From the NCBI RefSeq assembly GCF_002165625.1, contig NZ_NGNS01000014.1, positions 41,364 to 105,363 on the forward strand: DNA of 64,000 nucleotides. Direction: 5' to 3'. A program made the translations under genes and the position numbers. The DNA is from Neiella marina (lineage in GTDB: Bacteria > Pseudomonadota > Gammaproteobacteria > Enterobacterales > Neiellaceae). Positions 19,535 through 29,179 of the stretch are shown in pieces. The notes under the pieces were generated by a model. That model did no database searches. It was not told the DNA's origin and saw nothing but the letters and a program-made list of their open reading frames with translations. Position 1 is the first letter of the stretch. Every line of letters starts with the position of its first letter.

Positions 19535-20893
19535 TTAGCTCAGCATTAAAGTGGCAGTCCCTAGGAAGGTAAACAGACCGATGATGTCGGTGAAGGTAGT
19601 GACCATCATGCTGCCTGCTAAGGCCGGATCAATCTTGAATTTCTTCAGCGTCAACGGTACCAACACGCCAGCAAGCGCCGCCATCAACATATTGACAAAC
19701 ATCGACACCGCGATGACCACACCAATATGCCAATCACCTTTCCAAACCGTCACCACAGACGCCAGAATCGTTGCCCAAATCAAACCATTAAAGACACCAA
19801 CCAACGCTTCTTTGCCTAGCAGCCAGCGGGCATTTGAGTCGCCAACATGACCCAGAGCAATACCGCGGATCACCAAGGTTAGCGTTTGGTTGCCGGCAAC
19901 TCCACCCATGCTTGGTACGATGGTCATGAGAATAGCGATGGTGGCTAATTGCGACAGGATATCTTCAAACATATTGGACACCGATGCCGCCAGCAGCGCC
20001 GCTCCAACATTGAGCCCGAGCCAGATCGAACGACGTTGGGTACTCTTCGCAGCAGGCGCAAAGGTATCTTCTTCATCTTCAAGACCGGCCATGCTCATCA
20101 TCGAGTGCTCAGCATCTTCACGAATGATATCAACTACATCATCAACTGTGATACGGCCCAGCAGGCAGCCGTTGGCGTCAACCACTGGTGCTGATATTAA
20201 CTCGTAACGTTCAAAGTGTTGGGCAACTTCCGAGTCGTGCTGCTCTGCTTTCAGCGGTGCTACTTCTGATTCGTGAATCTCGCGGATCATGGTGTCAGGC
20301 TGACAGGTGATCAGGTCACCTAAAGAGACTTCGCCAAGCAACTTGTCGTGACCATCAACGACGTAGAGCATGTCGGTGCGCTGTGGCAGTTCGCCGCGTA
20401 GCCTGAGGTAACGCAATACGACATCAACCGATACGTCAGGGCGCAATGTGATGACATCAGTGTTCATCATCGCACCGGCACTTTCTTCATCATACGACAG
20501 TGCTTGTTCAACGCGGTGCTTGTCTTGCTCACTCATTGAGCTAAGTACTTGTTGATAAACAGATTCTGGTAAGCTACCTAAGACATATGCCAAGTCATCA
20601 CTGTCCATACCTTCAATGGCGGACGCAACGTGCTCAGGATCCATTTCCTGAATGATGGAGTCTTTAATGTCCTCGGATAACTCTTCTAGAATGTCACCGT
20701 GCTGATCGGGATCGATCAGTTGCCACAATACCGGTCGGGCAGAGGGAGTCGACGACTCTAGTAGCAGTGCAACGTCGAAAGAGGGCAACGAATGAAGCAT
20801 TTGTCGGACATGAACATACATGCCGCTGGTCAGGGCGTCGTTGACTGCGCGTAAACGACTATGGGTCTGTTGTTGCTCGAGTGATTCCGGCAT
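19535..20893 (-). CDS. mgtE: Magnesium transporter MgtE
   Basis: 452 aa Mg2+ channel/transporter. Domain order: an acidic N-terminal superhelical domain (about 25-130), two CBS domains (about 135-255) that sense cytosolic Mg2+, then a membrane domain of five hydrophobic helices (about 285-450) with PSMGGVAGNQ and the C-terminal motif DIIGLFTFLGTA. These are hallmark MgtE segments. It is 112 bp downstream of npr in the same orientation, and may be the last gene of the rpoN-PTS-Ntr operon or have its own promoter in the gap. Confidence 0.94.
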   Translation of the reverse strand: MPESLEQQQTHSRLRAVNDALTSGMYVHVRQMLHSLPSFDVALLLESSTPSARPVLWQLIDPDQHGDILEELSEDIKDSIIQEMDPEHVASAIEGMDSDDLAYVLGSLPESVYQQVLSSMSEQDKHRVEQALSYDEESAGAMMNTDVITLRPDVSVDVVLRYLRLRGELPQRTDMLYVVDGHDKLLGEVSLGDLITCQPDTMIREIHESEVAPLKAEQHDSEVAQHFERYELISAPVVDANGCLLGRITVDDVVDIIREDAEHSMMSMAGLEDEEDTFAPAAKSTQRRSIWLGLNVGAALLAASVSNMFEDILSQLATIAILMTIVPSMGGVAGNQTLTLVIRGIALGHVGDSNARWLLGKEALVGVFNGLIWATILASVVTVWKGDWHIGVVIAVSMFVNMLMAALAGVLVPLTLKKFKIDPALAGSMMVTTFTDIIGLFTFLGTATLMLS

Positions 20894-21005
20894 CGCCCAC
20901 TACTCCTATCCCCTGACAAATCTTGGGGTGTATTCTATCCGAATAAATCGGATATTCCACTGATGGGTAAGAAGTATTTAGTTCTTGACGTGATTGAACT
21001 GAGTG

Positions 21006-21278
21006 CTACTCACCCTCATCAAAAAAGTTGTTAATCAAGGCTTCAACGGCATCGAGCGCTCGCCCTGCATCCGGGCCATCCGCAGAGACCTCAATGTGTT
21101 GACCTTGACAAGTTTCGAGCAGTAGCAATCCCATAACGCTGGCCGCTGATGCTTGTTTGTCACCGTGTTTGATCATCACGTTGGCATCAAAATCTTGTGC
21201 CAATGTAGCTAGTTTAGTAGCTGCTCTGGCATGTAAGCCGAGTTTATTCCTGATAAGCAGTGAGCGAATCTCTGTCAT
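21006..21278 (-). CDS. ptsO: Phosphocarrier protein NPr (HPr family)
   Basis: 90 aa HPr-like protein of the nitrogen phosphotransferase system; it passes phosphate from EI-Ntr (PtsP) to EIIA-Ntr (PtsN). The active-site histidine is H16 in NKLGLHARAATKL, and the regulatory-serine-like helix SVMGLLLLE follows. It starts 3 bp after the rapZ stop, so rapZ and npr are coupled. PtsP is not in the window. Confidence 0.95.
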   Translation of the reverse strand: MTEIRSLLIRNKLGLHARAATKLATLAQDFDANVMIKHGDKQASAASVMGLLLLETCQGQHIEVSADGPDAGRALDAVEALINNFFDEGE

Positions 21279-21281
21279 GCC

Positions 21282-22130
21282 TTAATGACTGTCCTTGAGG
21301 TTACGGTGACGCAGTTGCACTTCTCGTTGCGTGCGAAAGTGTTCTGCTAGCGAGTTGGCGATAAATACTGAGCGGTGGCAACCACCAGTGCAGCCAATGG
21401 CGACGGTGACATAACTACGGTCATTCTGCTGAAGTTGTGGTAACCACTTGATTAACATCGACTTGAGTTGCTCGATGAATTCACCAACTGTCGGTTGCTG
21501 ATTGAAGAAGTCAATCACCGGTTGGTCATTACCACTGTATCCTCGCAGTTCTGGCTCCCAATACGGGTTGGGCAGAAAGCGCACGTCAAAGACGAAGTCA
21601 GCATCGTTGGGAATACCATGTTTAAAACCGAAGGACTCGAAGATCAGCACCATCGAGGAGCTAGGGCTGCCGGAAACACGTTCGCGCAGAGTGGCGCTGA
21701 ACTGATAAATGGTCATTTCGCCGGTATCGAGAAACAAGTCTGCTTGCTCTCGAACCGGCGCTAGCAATTCAGTTTCGGCCGCAACAGCTTCGGCCAATGT
21801 GGCATGATCGCGAGTTAGTGGATGGCGCCGGCGGGTTTCGGAATAACGGCGCAGCAATGATGCATCGGCTGCATCGAGGAAAATAATCGTGGTTGGCACT
21901 GTACTGCGGATCAGGGTTAGCAATTGCTCAACTTCCTGCGAACTGTTCGGTAAGTTGCGCATGTCGAGGCTGACCGCAATTTGCTCGTGACGATTTTGCT
22001 GTTGCGTGAGCCACGGCGTGAGCAGCTCGACCGGTAAATTATCGACGCAGTAGTAACCGAGATCTTCAAGAACGCGCAGGGCGACTGACTTTCCTGAGCC
22101 AGAGCGGCCACTTACAACTGTGAGTTTCAT
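21282..22130 (-). CDS. rapZ: RNase adapter protein RapZ
   Basis: 282 aa P-loop protein that in E. coli binds glucosamine-6-phosphate and directs RNase E to the GlmZ small RNA, controlling amino-sugar supply. The Walker A motif GRSGSGKS is at residues 8-15, and the C-terminal signature CTGGCHRSVF is present. The start is set at ATG 22130 because family members begin a few residues before VSGRSGSGKS; a TTG 12 bp upstream is in frame and cannot be excluded. It lies between ptsN and npr as in E. coli. GlmZ itself is not visible here. Confidence 0.94.
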   Translation of the reverse strand: MKLTVVSGRSGSGKSVALRVLEDLGYYCVDNLPVELLTPWLTQQQNRHEQIAVSLDMRNLPNSSQEVEQLLTLIRSTVPTTIIFLDAADASLLRRYSETRRRHPLTRDHATLAEAVAAETELLAPVREQADLFLDTGEMTIYQFSATLRERVSGSPSSSMVLIFESFGFKHGIPNDADFVFDVRFLPNPYWEPELRGYSGNDQPVIDFFNQQPTVGEFIEQLKSMLIKWLPQLQQNDRSYVTVAIGCTGGCHRSVFIANSLAEHFRTQREVQLRHRNLKDSH

Positions 22131-22157
22131 CCTGTAAACCAATGCCAGCTAGCAAGC

Positions 22158-22607
22158 TTATGCGTTGATGATAACCTGATATAGGTCCTCAGAACTAGTG
22201 GCAGAGCGAAGCTGTTTGAGGGTTTCTTTGTCGGATAGTTTTTCTGCCACCATGGCCAGAGTTTTCAAGTGCAGGTTGCAGTCTTGTTCTGGTACCAGCA
22301 GACCAAACAAAATATCGATAGGACGTTTGTCGATGGCGTCAAATTCAATTGGTTTCTCCAACTGCATCAATACCGCCACTGCTTTGCTATCTGAAGGCAG
22401 TCGACCGTGGGGGATAGCGATGCCACCACCAATACCCGTTGAGCCGAGTTTCTCACGGTTTAACAAGCGCTCGAAGATGTCTTGTTCAGTCAATTCGGGT
22501 AGCTGTTTGGCTGCGACTTGACTAAAAATTTCGAGGGCGCGTTTTTTGCTGGTGCAGGGGACTGCACTTAATGTGCAGTCCGCGCTGAGGATGTTGCCAA
22601 TATTCAT
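22158..22607 (-). CDS. ptsN: PTS IIA-like nitrogen regulatory protein PtsN (EIIA-Ntr)
   Basis: 149 aa terminal phosphate acceptor of the nitrogen PTS; its phosphorylation state regulates potassium uptake and other targets in relatives. The phosphorylatable histidine is H67 in GIGGGIAIPHGRLP. ATG 22607 is preferred over a TTG two codons upstream, as the encoded N-terminus then matches family length. It sits between hpf and rapZ in the conserved rpoN operon. Confidence 0.95.
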   Translation of the reverse strand: MNIGNILSADCTLSAVPCTSKKRALEIFSQVAAKQLPELTEQDIFERLLNREKLGSTGIGGGIAIPHGRLPSDSKAVAVLMQLEKPIEFDAIDKRPIDILFGLLVPEQDCNLHLKTLAMVAEKLSDKETLKQLRSATSSEDLYQVIINA

Positions 22608-22622
22608 TGTCAATAGAGTTGA

Positions 22623-22916
22623 TTAGTGCTTCTGCAGCTTTTCCTTGTGCTTGATGACTTGCCGATCCAGCTTGTCGACCAAAGCATCAATAGCGGCATA
22701 CATATTATCTTGCTCGGCGGTAGCGACTAAATCACCACCCGAGACGTGAACGGTTGCTTCTGCAATATGACGGAGCTTTTCTACTTTCAATACCACATGG
22801 GCATTAGTGATGTTATCGAATCGTCTTTCAAGTTTGCCTAGTTTATCAGTCACATAATCACGAAGGGCAGACGTTACTTCAACATGATGACCGGTTAAGT
22901 TTAATTGCATAGGCAT
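22623..22916 (-). CDS. hpf: Ribosome hibernation promoting factor HPF (short form)
   Basis: 97 aa short-type HPF/YhbH, which binds the decoding region of 30S and stabilises 100S dimers in stationary phase. The family pattern is clear: QLNLTGHHVEVTSALRDYV at the start, VVLKVEKLRHIAEATVHV in the middle and DNMYAAIDALVDKLDRQ near the end. Two ATGs six bases apart are possible starts; an AAGGAA motif lies just upstream of the first. It is immediately downstream of rpoN. Confidence 0.95.
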   Translation of the reverse strand: MPMQLNLTGHHVEVTSALRDYVTDKLGKLERRFDNITNAHVVLKVEKLRHIAEATVHVSGGDLVATAEQDNMYAAIDALVDKLDRQVIKHKEKLQKH

Positions 22917-22939
22917 AGTTCCTTCATCAGTGCGCTGTT

Positions 22940-24388
22940 TTACAACAGGCTTTTTCGTTGATTGGACGGTGGAATGTTGAGCGCTTCACGATATTTGGCA
23001 ATCGTGCGGCGAGCGACATTAATTCCCTGGTCCGATAACAGCTCGGCCATCTTGCTATCGCTCAATGGCTTGGCCGGATTCTCTGCAGCAACCAGCTTTT
23101 TAATCAGAGCGCGAATGGCTGTCGATGAACACTCACCGCCGCCTTCAGTACTGACATGGCTGGAGAAAAAGTACTTCAATTCGAATATGCCACGCGGTGT
23201 ATGCATGTATTTTTGCGTGGTCACACGGGAAATGGTTGATTCATGCATGCCAACTTCTTCGGCGACATCATTGAGCACCATGGGCTTCATGGCTTCGTCG
23301 CCAAGCTCAAAGAAGTCATATTGGCGCCGTAAAATACAGTTGGCCACTTTCATTAGGGTTTCATTGCGGCTTTCTAAGCTCTTAATGAACCACTTGGCTT
23401 CTTGCATGTGGGAGCGAATAAACTGGCTATCCGAGGTATTACGAGCACTGCGCGACATCGCGGCGTATTGCTGGTTTACCCGGATTTTGGGCACTGAGTC
23501 TGGGTTGAGCTCGACTTGCCAGACGCCATTTTTCTTATGCACTGAAACGTCTGGAATGACGTATTGGTCGTCTTCTTTAACAATGGCGCTGCCTGGGCGA
23601 GGATTGAGGCTTTGGATCAATCGCATCACTTCACGCAGCTGATCTTCCTTTAAGCGAGCGCGGCGCATCAACGTGCGATAGTCACGGTTGGCTAATAAGT
23701 CCATGTGGTTGGCAACCACAGTCAAGGCTTCTTTCAACCAAGGTGTGTCGGGTTCAAACTGCTTGAGCTGAATCGTCAGACATTCGGCAATAGAGCGAGA
23801 GCCTGCACCGATGGGATCAAACAATTGTACTCGTTTCAGTACCGCTTCAACTTCATCCAGCTCAAGCTCATCGTTTCCTTGGCTTTCGAGCACATCCTCG
23901 GCACTAAGGCTGAGATAACCGGCGTCATCAATACCATCGATAATTGTCATGGCAATGGCACGATCAACATCGCTCATCGGCGTCAAATCAAGTTGCCAGC
24001 GCAAATGGTCTTGCAACGAGTCGGTGGTTTCACCCTGAAAGCTAGTGTCATCATCATCGCGAGCTACGGCAGATGACACCGGGGCGGCAGAGACGACTTC
24101 ATCCCAAGTGGTATCGATGGGCATGTCATCACTGATGGATTCTTGTTGCAGCGCTTCGGAGGTATCGACAGCACTGCTGTCCGCCTCAAGCTGGTTATCC
24201 GCTGCTTCGGCAGATTCATTACTGCTGTTATCTTCTTCGGCCTGCTCTAGCAATGGGTTGGCATCGAGCGCTTCTTGAATTTCTTGTTGTAAATCAAGCG
24301 TAGACAATTGCAATAGGCGGATTGCCTGTTGCAATTGTGGGGTCATGGTCAGCTGTTGGCCAAATTTGAGCTGAAGCGATGGCTTCAT
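22940..24388 (-). CDS. rpoN: RNA polymerase sigma-54 factor RpoN
   Basis: 482 aa sigma factor for promoters with -24/-12 elements that need AAA+ activators. Region I is Gln/Leu rich ([19 protein letters not shown], with LDANPLLEQ). The acidic, low-complexity region II spans about residues 50-115. The core-binding and -12 recognition region III follows, and the C-terminal RpoN box [13 protein letters not shown] is intact. Expected clients in such bacteria include flagellar and nitrogen genes, none of which is in this window. A 73 bp gap separates it from lptB. Confidence 0.97.
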   Translation of the reverse strand: MKPSLQLKFGQQLTMTPQLQQAIRLLQLSTLDLQQEIQEALDANPLLEQAEEDNSSNESAEAADNQLEADSSAVDTSEALQQESISDDMPIDTTWDEVVSAAPVSSAVARDDDDTSFQGETTDSLQDHLRWQLDLTPMSDVDRAIAMTIIDGIDDAGYLSLSAEDVLESQGNDELELDEVEAVLKRVQLFDPIGAGSRSIAECLTIQLKQFEPDTPWLKEALTVVANHMDLLANRDYRTLMRRARLKEDQLREVMRLIQSLNPRPGSAIVKEDDQYVIPDVSVHKKNGVWQVELNPDSVPKIRVNQQYAAMSRSARNTSDSQFIRSHMQEAKWFIKSLESRNETLMKVANCILRRQYDFFELGDEAMKPMVLNDVAEEVGMHESTISRVTTQKYMHTPRGIFELKYFFSSHVSTEGGGECSSTAIRALIKKLVAAENPAKPLSDSKMAELLSDQGINVARRTIAKYREALNIPPSNQRKSLL

Positions 24389-24461
24389 CTAATCTCCGAC
24401 TGTGTTGCTGTTGGGGCAGGATGAAAAATAATCACCTCTGCCTGATTCTTGCATGTCATTA

Positions 24462-25187
24462 CTATAGCTGGAATTGCTCGCCCAAGTACACATCTCGAAC
24501 TTGCTGATTTGCGAGTACTTGATCTGGCGTCCCAGAAGCAATTAATTCTCCATGAGAAACAATATATGCGTGCTCACATACGGACAGTGTCTCACGGACG
24601 TTGTGGTCAGTAATCAATATGCCTAACCCTCTGGCTTTTAAGTGTTCAATGATTTTTTTAATATCAGACACTGAAATTGGGTCAACGCCAGCGAAGGGTT
24701 CATCAAGCAAAATAAACTTGGGTTCGGCGGCTAAAGCTCGGGCGATCTCTACGCGTCGACGCTCACCACCAGACAATGCCATACCTTTGCTTTTAGCGAT
24801 ATGGCCAATATTAAATTCTTCCAGTAAATCGTCGTGGATCTGGTCGCGTTCGGCACTGGTCAGCGTTTTGCGCGTCTCCAAGATCGCCATAATGTTATCG
24901 CTGACCGACAACTTGCGGAAAATCGATGACTCTTGCGGTAGGTAGCCAATGCCTTTGCGGGCTCGTTCGTGCATCGGCGCATGCGAGATGTCCTCGCCAT
25001 TGAGCGAGATATTGCCGCCTTCGGATTGCACTAAACCAACCACCATGTAAAACGTGGTTGTTTTACCTGCACCGTTGGGCCCCAATAAACCAACAATCTG
25101 GCCAGGCTCAACGCGCAATGATACGTCTCGAACGACTTGCCGCCCTTTGTACGATTTTGCCAGTTGATTCGCTTCTAAAACATCCAC
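24462..25187 (-). CDS. lptB: LPS export ABC transporter ATP-binding protein LptB
   Basis: 241 aa ATPase of the LptB2FGC complex that extracts LPS from the inner membrane. Walker A GPNGAGKT at residues 36-43, Q-loop, signature [15 protein letters not shown], Walker [14 protein letters not shown] and the H-loop in [10 protein letters not shown] are all present. It starts 3 bp after the lptA stop. LptF and LptG are not in this window, as is usual because they are encoded elsewhere. Confidence 0.97.
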   Translation of the reverse strand: MDVLEANQLAKSYKGRQVVRDVSLRVEPGQIVGLLGPNGAGKTTTFYMVVGLVQSEGGNISLNGEDISHAPMHERARKGIGYLPQESSIFRKLSVSDNIMAILETRKTLTSAERDQIHDDLLEEFNIGHIAKSKGMALSGGERRRVEIARALAAEPKFILLDEPFAGVDPISVSDIKKIIEHLKARGLGILITDHNVRETLSVCEHAYIVSHGELIASGTPDQVLANQQVRDVYLGEQFQL

Positions 25188-25190
25188 GTC

Positions 25191-25739
25191 TCAGTTGCCT
25201 TCTTGTTCTGCTTTAACTGCTTTGGGTTTTTCATCAAGCTGTTGTTTGACTTGCTCTGGAATAAAGATAGTCGTTACCCGCTTGTTACCATCCGCGTTGC
25301 CATCGGCTTCAAGCAATTGCTTGTCGAGGTTGTAGCGAATGCGGTCACCTTTTACCAAGCTATCTTCTTGCATTACCTGAGCATTGCCAGTCAGCAGCAA
25401 AATGCGTGAGTTGAGCTCGTAGCGCATTTTATCAGCCTGAGCATCCATCACTTTGCCGTTGTCCAGTACTTGACTGTAGCGAACCGGAGCGCCATCGGCG
25501 ACCAATACTTGTTGGCCCTCTTCATTGGCATTCAAAATAGTCAGGTTGTCGGCAAATATTTGCATGGTGCCCTGAGCCACCTTGACATCGCCGGTGTACT
25601 TCAACACGTTTGCTTTGATATCAAAGGCATTTTGTTCCGCTGAGATTTCAACTTTTTCGTCAAAGTCTCGTTGAATCGCCATGCTCGATTGGCAGCATAG
25701 CAGCATTAGCAAAGCGCTAATTCGCAGGGTTGTTTTCAT
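25191..25739 (-). CDS. lptA: LPS transport periplasmic protein LptA
   Basis: 182 aa periplasmic bridge protein that carries LPS between LptC and LptD. It has a signal peptide (MKTTLRISALLMLLCC... ending near SSMA) and a beta-jellyroll OstA/LptA repeat pattern: VLKYTGDVKVAQGTMQI, then a second repeat with LLTGNAQVMQED. The start is set at ATG 25739, since the longer frame adds 14 residues ahead of a normal signal peptide. It overlaps lptC by 23 bp. The C-terminal Lys/Gln/Glu tail is poorly ordered. Confidence 0.94.
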   Translation of the reverse strand: MKTTLRISALLMLLCCQSSMAIQRDFDEKVEISAEQNAFDIKANVLKYTGDVKVAQGTMQIFADNLTILNANEEGQQVLVADGAPVRYSQVLDNGKVMDAQADKMRYELNSRILLLTGNAQVMQEDSLVKGDRIRYNLDKQLLEADGNADGNKRVTTIFIPEQVKQQLDEKPKAVKAEQEGN

Positions 25740-26292
25740 AGACGGATTCCACTTGTTGCAGCACCTGGATGTATTCGGCATTCAAGTCTGCCTTCAGGCC
25801 AAGCCCTTTCATCAATAGCCCAGGGCCTGTTGCTGTCACACTTTCGTCAGTATGCATCTGATTGGATTCGATTTCGAGTACCAGAAACGGCGTTGTCATC
25901 GTTTGAATCTGGCTTGTCGGGTCTTTCGCGCGGATGGTGACACTGCCGCGCAATTGCAATTGTTGCTGGTTGGGGTAGTGACTGCCCTCTGAGGCCGAGA
26001 CATGCCAGGTCGGTTGTTTCTCGGTGTTTTTGTCGAAAATGGTGACTTCCGGTTTGGCAAAAATAGTCATCGCCAGATCGGGATAGGATTCCATCGATTC
26101 AGCAAATACCGTACTTTCCAGCCGACCATTGCTGTCGTAGTTGCGATTGAACAGCTTATGAGCCACGTAGTCTGGTTCGTAGCTACCCCAAATATTACTT
26201 TGTTGCACTGGCTCCTCACCACTATCCATGACGGCATTGAACATCAATGCTGCCACCAGCAATAACACTGAGATAATGGTCAGTCGATTCAT
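25717..26292 (-). CDS. lptC: LPS export protein LptC
   Basis: 191 aa bitopic inner-membrane protein linking the LptBFG transporter to LptA. One N-terminal transmembrane helix (about residues 5-22) and a periplasmic jellyroll domain with TIFDKNTEKQPTWHVSASEG are visible. It overlaps kdsC by 4 bp and lptA by 23 bp. Sequence similarity in this family is low, so the call relies also on position between kdsC and lptA. Confidence 0.92.
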   Translation of the reverse strand: MNRLTIISVLLLVAALMFNAVMDSGEEPVQQSNIWGSYEPDYVAHKLFNRNYDSNGRLESTVFAESMESYPDLAMTIFAKPEVTIFDKNTEKQPTWHVSASEGSHYPNQQQLQLRGSVTIRAKDPTSQIQTMTTPFLVLEIESNQMHTDESVTATGPGLLMKGLGLKADLNAEYIQVLQQVESVYENNPAN

Positions 26293-26840
26293 ATACTGCG
26301 GCCCATGGTGGTATTGAAGCTACCTTGTACTTCCATAATGGTGTCGCAGACTTCTCTTACCGCCCCTGCGCCGCCAACAGTTTGTGTTACCCAACTGGCT
26401 TGTTGGCGCAGCCAAGGGTGGCCATCGGCGACCGATATGCCAACTAGGCAACGACTCATCACCGGCCAGTCAATCAAGTCATCGCCGACATAAGCACATT
26501 GCTCGGCGGTGAAGCCACTGCGCTGCAATATGTCTTCAAAAGCGGTGACTTTGTCATCGCAACCTTGGTAGAGCCATTCAATGCCCAAAGCCGTCATGCG
26601 CTGCTCAACAATGTTTGACTGGCGACCAGTGATAACCGCAAGGGCCACGCCTGTTGCTTGCAATGCCTTGACACCATAACCATCGCGAGTGTGAAAAGTT
26701 TTTAACTCTTCACCATCATTGCCCATGTAAATACGGCCATCTGAAAACACGCCATCAACGTCGCAAATGAGCAAGCGTATCTGCTTCAGCTGAGAAGCGA
26801 GTGTGTCAGAAATTGAGCCGTATAGCGTTTCAACAGGCAT
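26289..26840 (-). CDS. kdsC: 3-deoxy-D-manno-octulosonate 8-phosphate phosphatase KdsC
   Basis: 183 aa HAD-superfamily phosphatase without a cap domain; it converts KDO-8-phosphate to KDO for the LPS inner core. The nucleophile motif D27-V-D29-G-V-F-S-D-G is present, followed by the conserved HTRDGYGVKAL and VITGRQSNIV segments, and YVGDDLIDWPVM as the metal-binding motif. The start overlaps the kdsD stop by 1 bp. Confidence 0.96.
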   Translation of the reverse strand: MPVETLYGSISDTLASQLKQIRLLICDVDGVFSDGRIYMGNDGEELKTFHTRDGYGVKALQATGVALAVITGRQSNIVEQRMTALGIEWLYQGCDDKVTAFEDILQRSGFTAEQCAYVGDDLIDWPVMSRCLVGISVADGHPWLRQQASWVTQTVGGAGAVREVCDTIMEVQGSFNTTMGRSI

Positions 26841-27808
26841 TACAAAACCCCTGCACGCAACAGGTCTTGCATGTTTAGTGCGCCAACCGGACGATTGTTG
26901 GGGTCGACAACAAATAGGCCATTGATGCGTTTATCTTCCATCAATTTCAATGCTTCGGCAGCCATCATGCCAGCTGATGCGGTGACGCCATTGACCGTCA
27001 TAAACTCAGTGATCGGAGCTTGTACCTGAACATTGCCTTTATTCAACACGCGGCGTAAATCACCGTCGGTGAACAGGCCTGTCATGATGCCATCGCCATT
27101 AACAATGGCGGTCATGCCCAGTTGCTTGCGTGACATTTCCGCCAATGCGTCATTCAAACTAGCTTGCTCGGTAACGACCGGCAGAGCGTCGCCAGTGTGA
27201 ATTAAGTCATCCAGTGTGAGTAGTAGACGGCGACCTAGGCTGCCGCCCGGATGCGAAAACGCAAAGTCCTCGGCACTAAAGCCCTTGGCCTTGAGTAGCG
27301 CGATAGCCAGTGCATCACCCAACACTAGGGTTGCAGTGGTGCTTGAGGTAGGAGCCAAGTTATGCGGGCAAGCTTCGCGTTCCACGACAACCTTTAAATG
27401 ACAATCAGAAAACTGTGACAAGGTCGAATCGGAAGATTTCGACATGCCAATCATGCGCGCACCAATTCGTTTAATTAATGGCAGTAAATTCGTTAGCTCG
27501 TCGGTTTCTCCTGAGTAGGAAATAGCAATGATTACATCATTTGGCGTGATCATGCCGAGGTCACCATGACTCGCTTCGCCGGGGTGAACAAAAAATGCAG
27601 GCGTACCGGTCGATGCTAAAGTCGCAGCGATTTTATGGCCAATATGACCTGATTTGCCCATGCCGGTCACGACAACGCGACCCTTACATTGCAGCAGGAT
27701 TTCGCAGGCTGCTTCGAATTGTTCATCTAGAGTATCAGCCAAACGGGCTACTGCCTCGGCTTCAATGGCAATCACTTGTTTTGCTGATTCAATATATTGC
27801 TGACGCAT
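26840..27808 (-). CDS. kdsD: D-arabinose 5-phosphate isomerase KdsD
   Basis: 322 aa enzyme converting ribulose 5-phosphate to arabinose 5-phosphate, the first step to KDO. It comprises an N-terminal SIS sugar-isomerase domain (about 35-175, with VTGMGKSGHIG and HPGEASHGDLGM) and two C-terminal CBS domains (about 205-320). Length matches the family. Transcribed with kdsC and the lpt genes, so KDO synthesis and LPS export are co-expressed. Confidence 0.96.
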   Translation of the reverse strand: MRQQYIESAKQVIAIEAEAVARLADTLDEQFEAACEILLQCKGRVVVTGMGKSGHIGHKIAATLASTGTPAFFVHPGEASHGDLGMITPNDVIIAISYSGETDELTNLLPLIKRIGARMIGMSKSSDSTLSQFSDCHLKVVVEREACPHNLAPTSSTTATLVLGDALAIALLKAKGFSAEDFAFSHPGGSLGRRLLLTLDDLIHTGDALPVVTEQASLNDALAEMSRKQLGMTAIVNGDGIMTGLFTDGDLRRVLNKGNVQVQAPITEFMTVNGVTASAGMMAAEALKLMEDKRINGLFVVDPNNRPVGALNMQDLLRAGVL

Positions 27809-27816
27809 AGAGCCTC

Positions 27817-28791
27817 TTACTTGCTCACTTCGCTGATATACAACAGTACTTCATAGCCAACAAAGCAGGCTAACAGCAGTACGCCAAACCAGCGCGGAAG
27901 TTTACGGTGACGCTTAGCAGCATAGCTTACTGCTACTAATAAAAAGGTGATGGCGACCATGGCATACAAATCACGGCCTGCCGCAGCCTGGTCAAGCTCG
28001 GCTGGCGCAATGGTACCGGCGATGCCCAGAACCGCAAGGATATTAAACAAATTTGAGCCAACAACATTACCAATGACCATGTCATCCTCGCCTTTACGGA
28101 CTGCGGCAATACTTGCGGCCAGTTCAGGTAAACTGGTACCAATGGCAAGAATGGTCAAGCCGATGACCAAATCGGAAACGCCAAATTGTTGAGCGATGTC
28201 TGAGGCTCCAGTCACCAGAATCTGCGCACTGACTGGCAATATGACTAAACCAACTATGGTCCACAATATTGCCTTTTTAGTGCTGACGTTGTCAGGTACC
28301 TCGGCAGCTTGCTCGGCAACCAAAGGATCTTCTTTGTTGGTGTCAGCCATCGCCATCCATAGCAAGCCGCCAAGTAATGCGAAGAAAGCCACCAGTAAAA
28401 CAATACCCTCAAAACGCGACAATGAGCCGTTGTGAAGGACTAACCCAGCCAGCGCAGTAATGACAATCAGCAACGGGATTTCACGGCGCAATACGATCGA
28501 GCTAACCGATAGAGTCCGCAACAATAGCGTTGCGCCAAGTACTAAGCCGATGTTGGTGATATTGGAGCCCAATACATTGCCGACAGCGGTATTGGGTTGC
28601 CCCATATAGGATGCCGTTGCCGAAACCATCATTTCCGGAGCCGAAGATCCCATCGCAATAATTGTCATTCCGATGACCAGGGGCGAAATACCCACATTGC
28701 GAGCCAAGGAGGCTGAACCGAACACCAAACGGTCTGCTGACCAACCAAGTAGCGCAAGGCCAACAATCACCATGGCGGAGGCGATGAGCAT
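27817..28791 (-). CDS. yrbG: Calcium/sodium antiporter YrbG (CaCA family)
   Basis: 324 aa inner-membrane cation/Ca2+ exchanger-like protein with about 10 hydrophobic helices. The two inverted alpha repeats are visible: GSSAPEMMVSA near residue 48 and GTSLPELAASI near residue 205, each followed by GNVLGSNITNIG or GNVVGSNLFNIL. It is the first gene of the long - strand operon and lies next to kdsD, as in E. coli. The ion specificity of YrbG proteins is not settled. Confidence 0.92.
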   Translation of the reverse strand: MLIASAMVIVGLALLGWSADRLVFGSASLARNVGISPLVIGMTIIAMGSSAPEMMVSATASYMGQPNTAVGNVLGSNITNIGLVLGATLLLRTLSVSSIVLRREIPLLIVITALAGLVLHNGSLSRFEGIVLLVAFFALLGGLLWMAMADTNKEDPLVAEQAAEVPDNVSTKKAILWTIVGLVILPVSAQILVTGASDIAQQFGVSDLVIGLTILAIGTSLPELAASIAAVRKGEDDMVIGNVVGSNLFNILAVLGIAGTIAPAELDQAAAGRDLYAMVAITFLLVAVSYAAKRHRKLPRWFGVLLLACFVGYEVLLYISEVSK

Positions 28792-29179
28792 AGTTAATAC
28801 ACCTGAGTATGAGAAAGGCGTAGATTTTGCTCGATTTATGGGGGAATTGAAAGTAGCAAAATAGTCCCCATTAAACTGTTCCGAAGGTTAGTGACGTTTA
28901 ACAACGCGTTGATCCAATCAGTGGCTATCGAGAGCATCCAGTCGACATTCAGTATCGAACAGTTCGGTTGAACCGCTAAGTTTGGTTTACGATAATAAAA
29001 CAGGCAGTACAGTAGACACTTTTTGACACTTTTATACGTTTTAGAAACGGTCGCTGTGAAACAATCGCAACACTTCGAACAACAGTTTGTAACGTTTTTA
29101 ACTAAATTGAACGATGAGTCCCCGACGGGCTTCTGGTATAGTCGGCAGCTTCCCGCCGCTGATGCAGCAAAGAGATGGA
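28792..29179. promoter_or_regulatory. Divergent intergenic region yrbG / mlaF
   Basis: 388 bp with no credible gene. It must hold the promoters of the two large divergent envelope operons. For mlaF, an extended -10 (TGG then TATAGT at 29137-29142) lies 38 bp before the chosen ATG. The middle part (about 28980-29105) is AT-rich and contains repeated TTTTGACAC-like and AACAATCGCAACA-like stretches. No clear -35 with correct spacing was found for either side. Confidence 0.4.

Noticed and set aside
22962..23642. 226 aa open frame antisense to rpoN.
   Set aside because: It lies fully inside a well-supported rpoN gene, has no ribosome site and its translation looks like a codon shadow.
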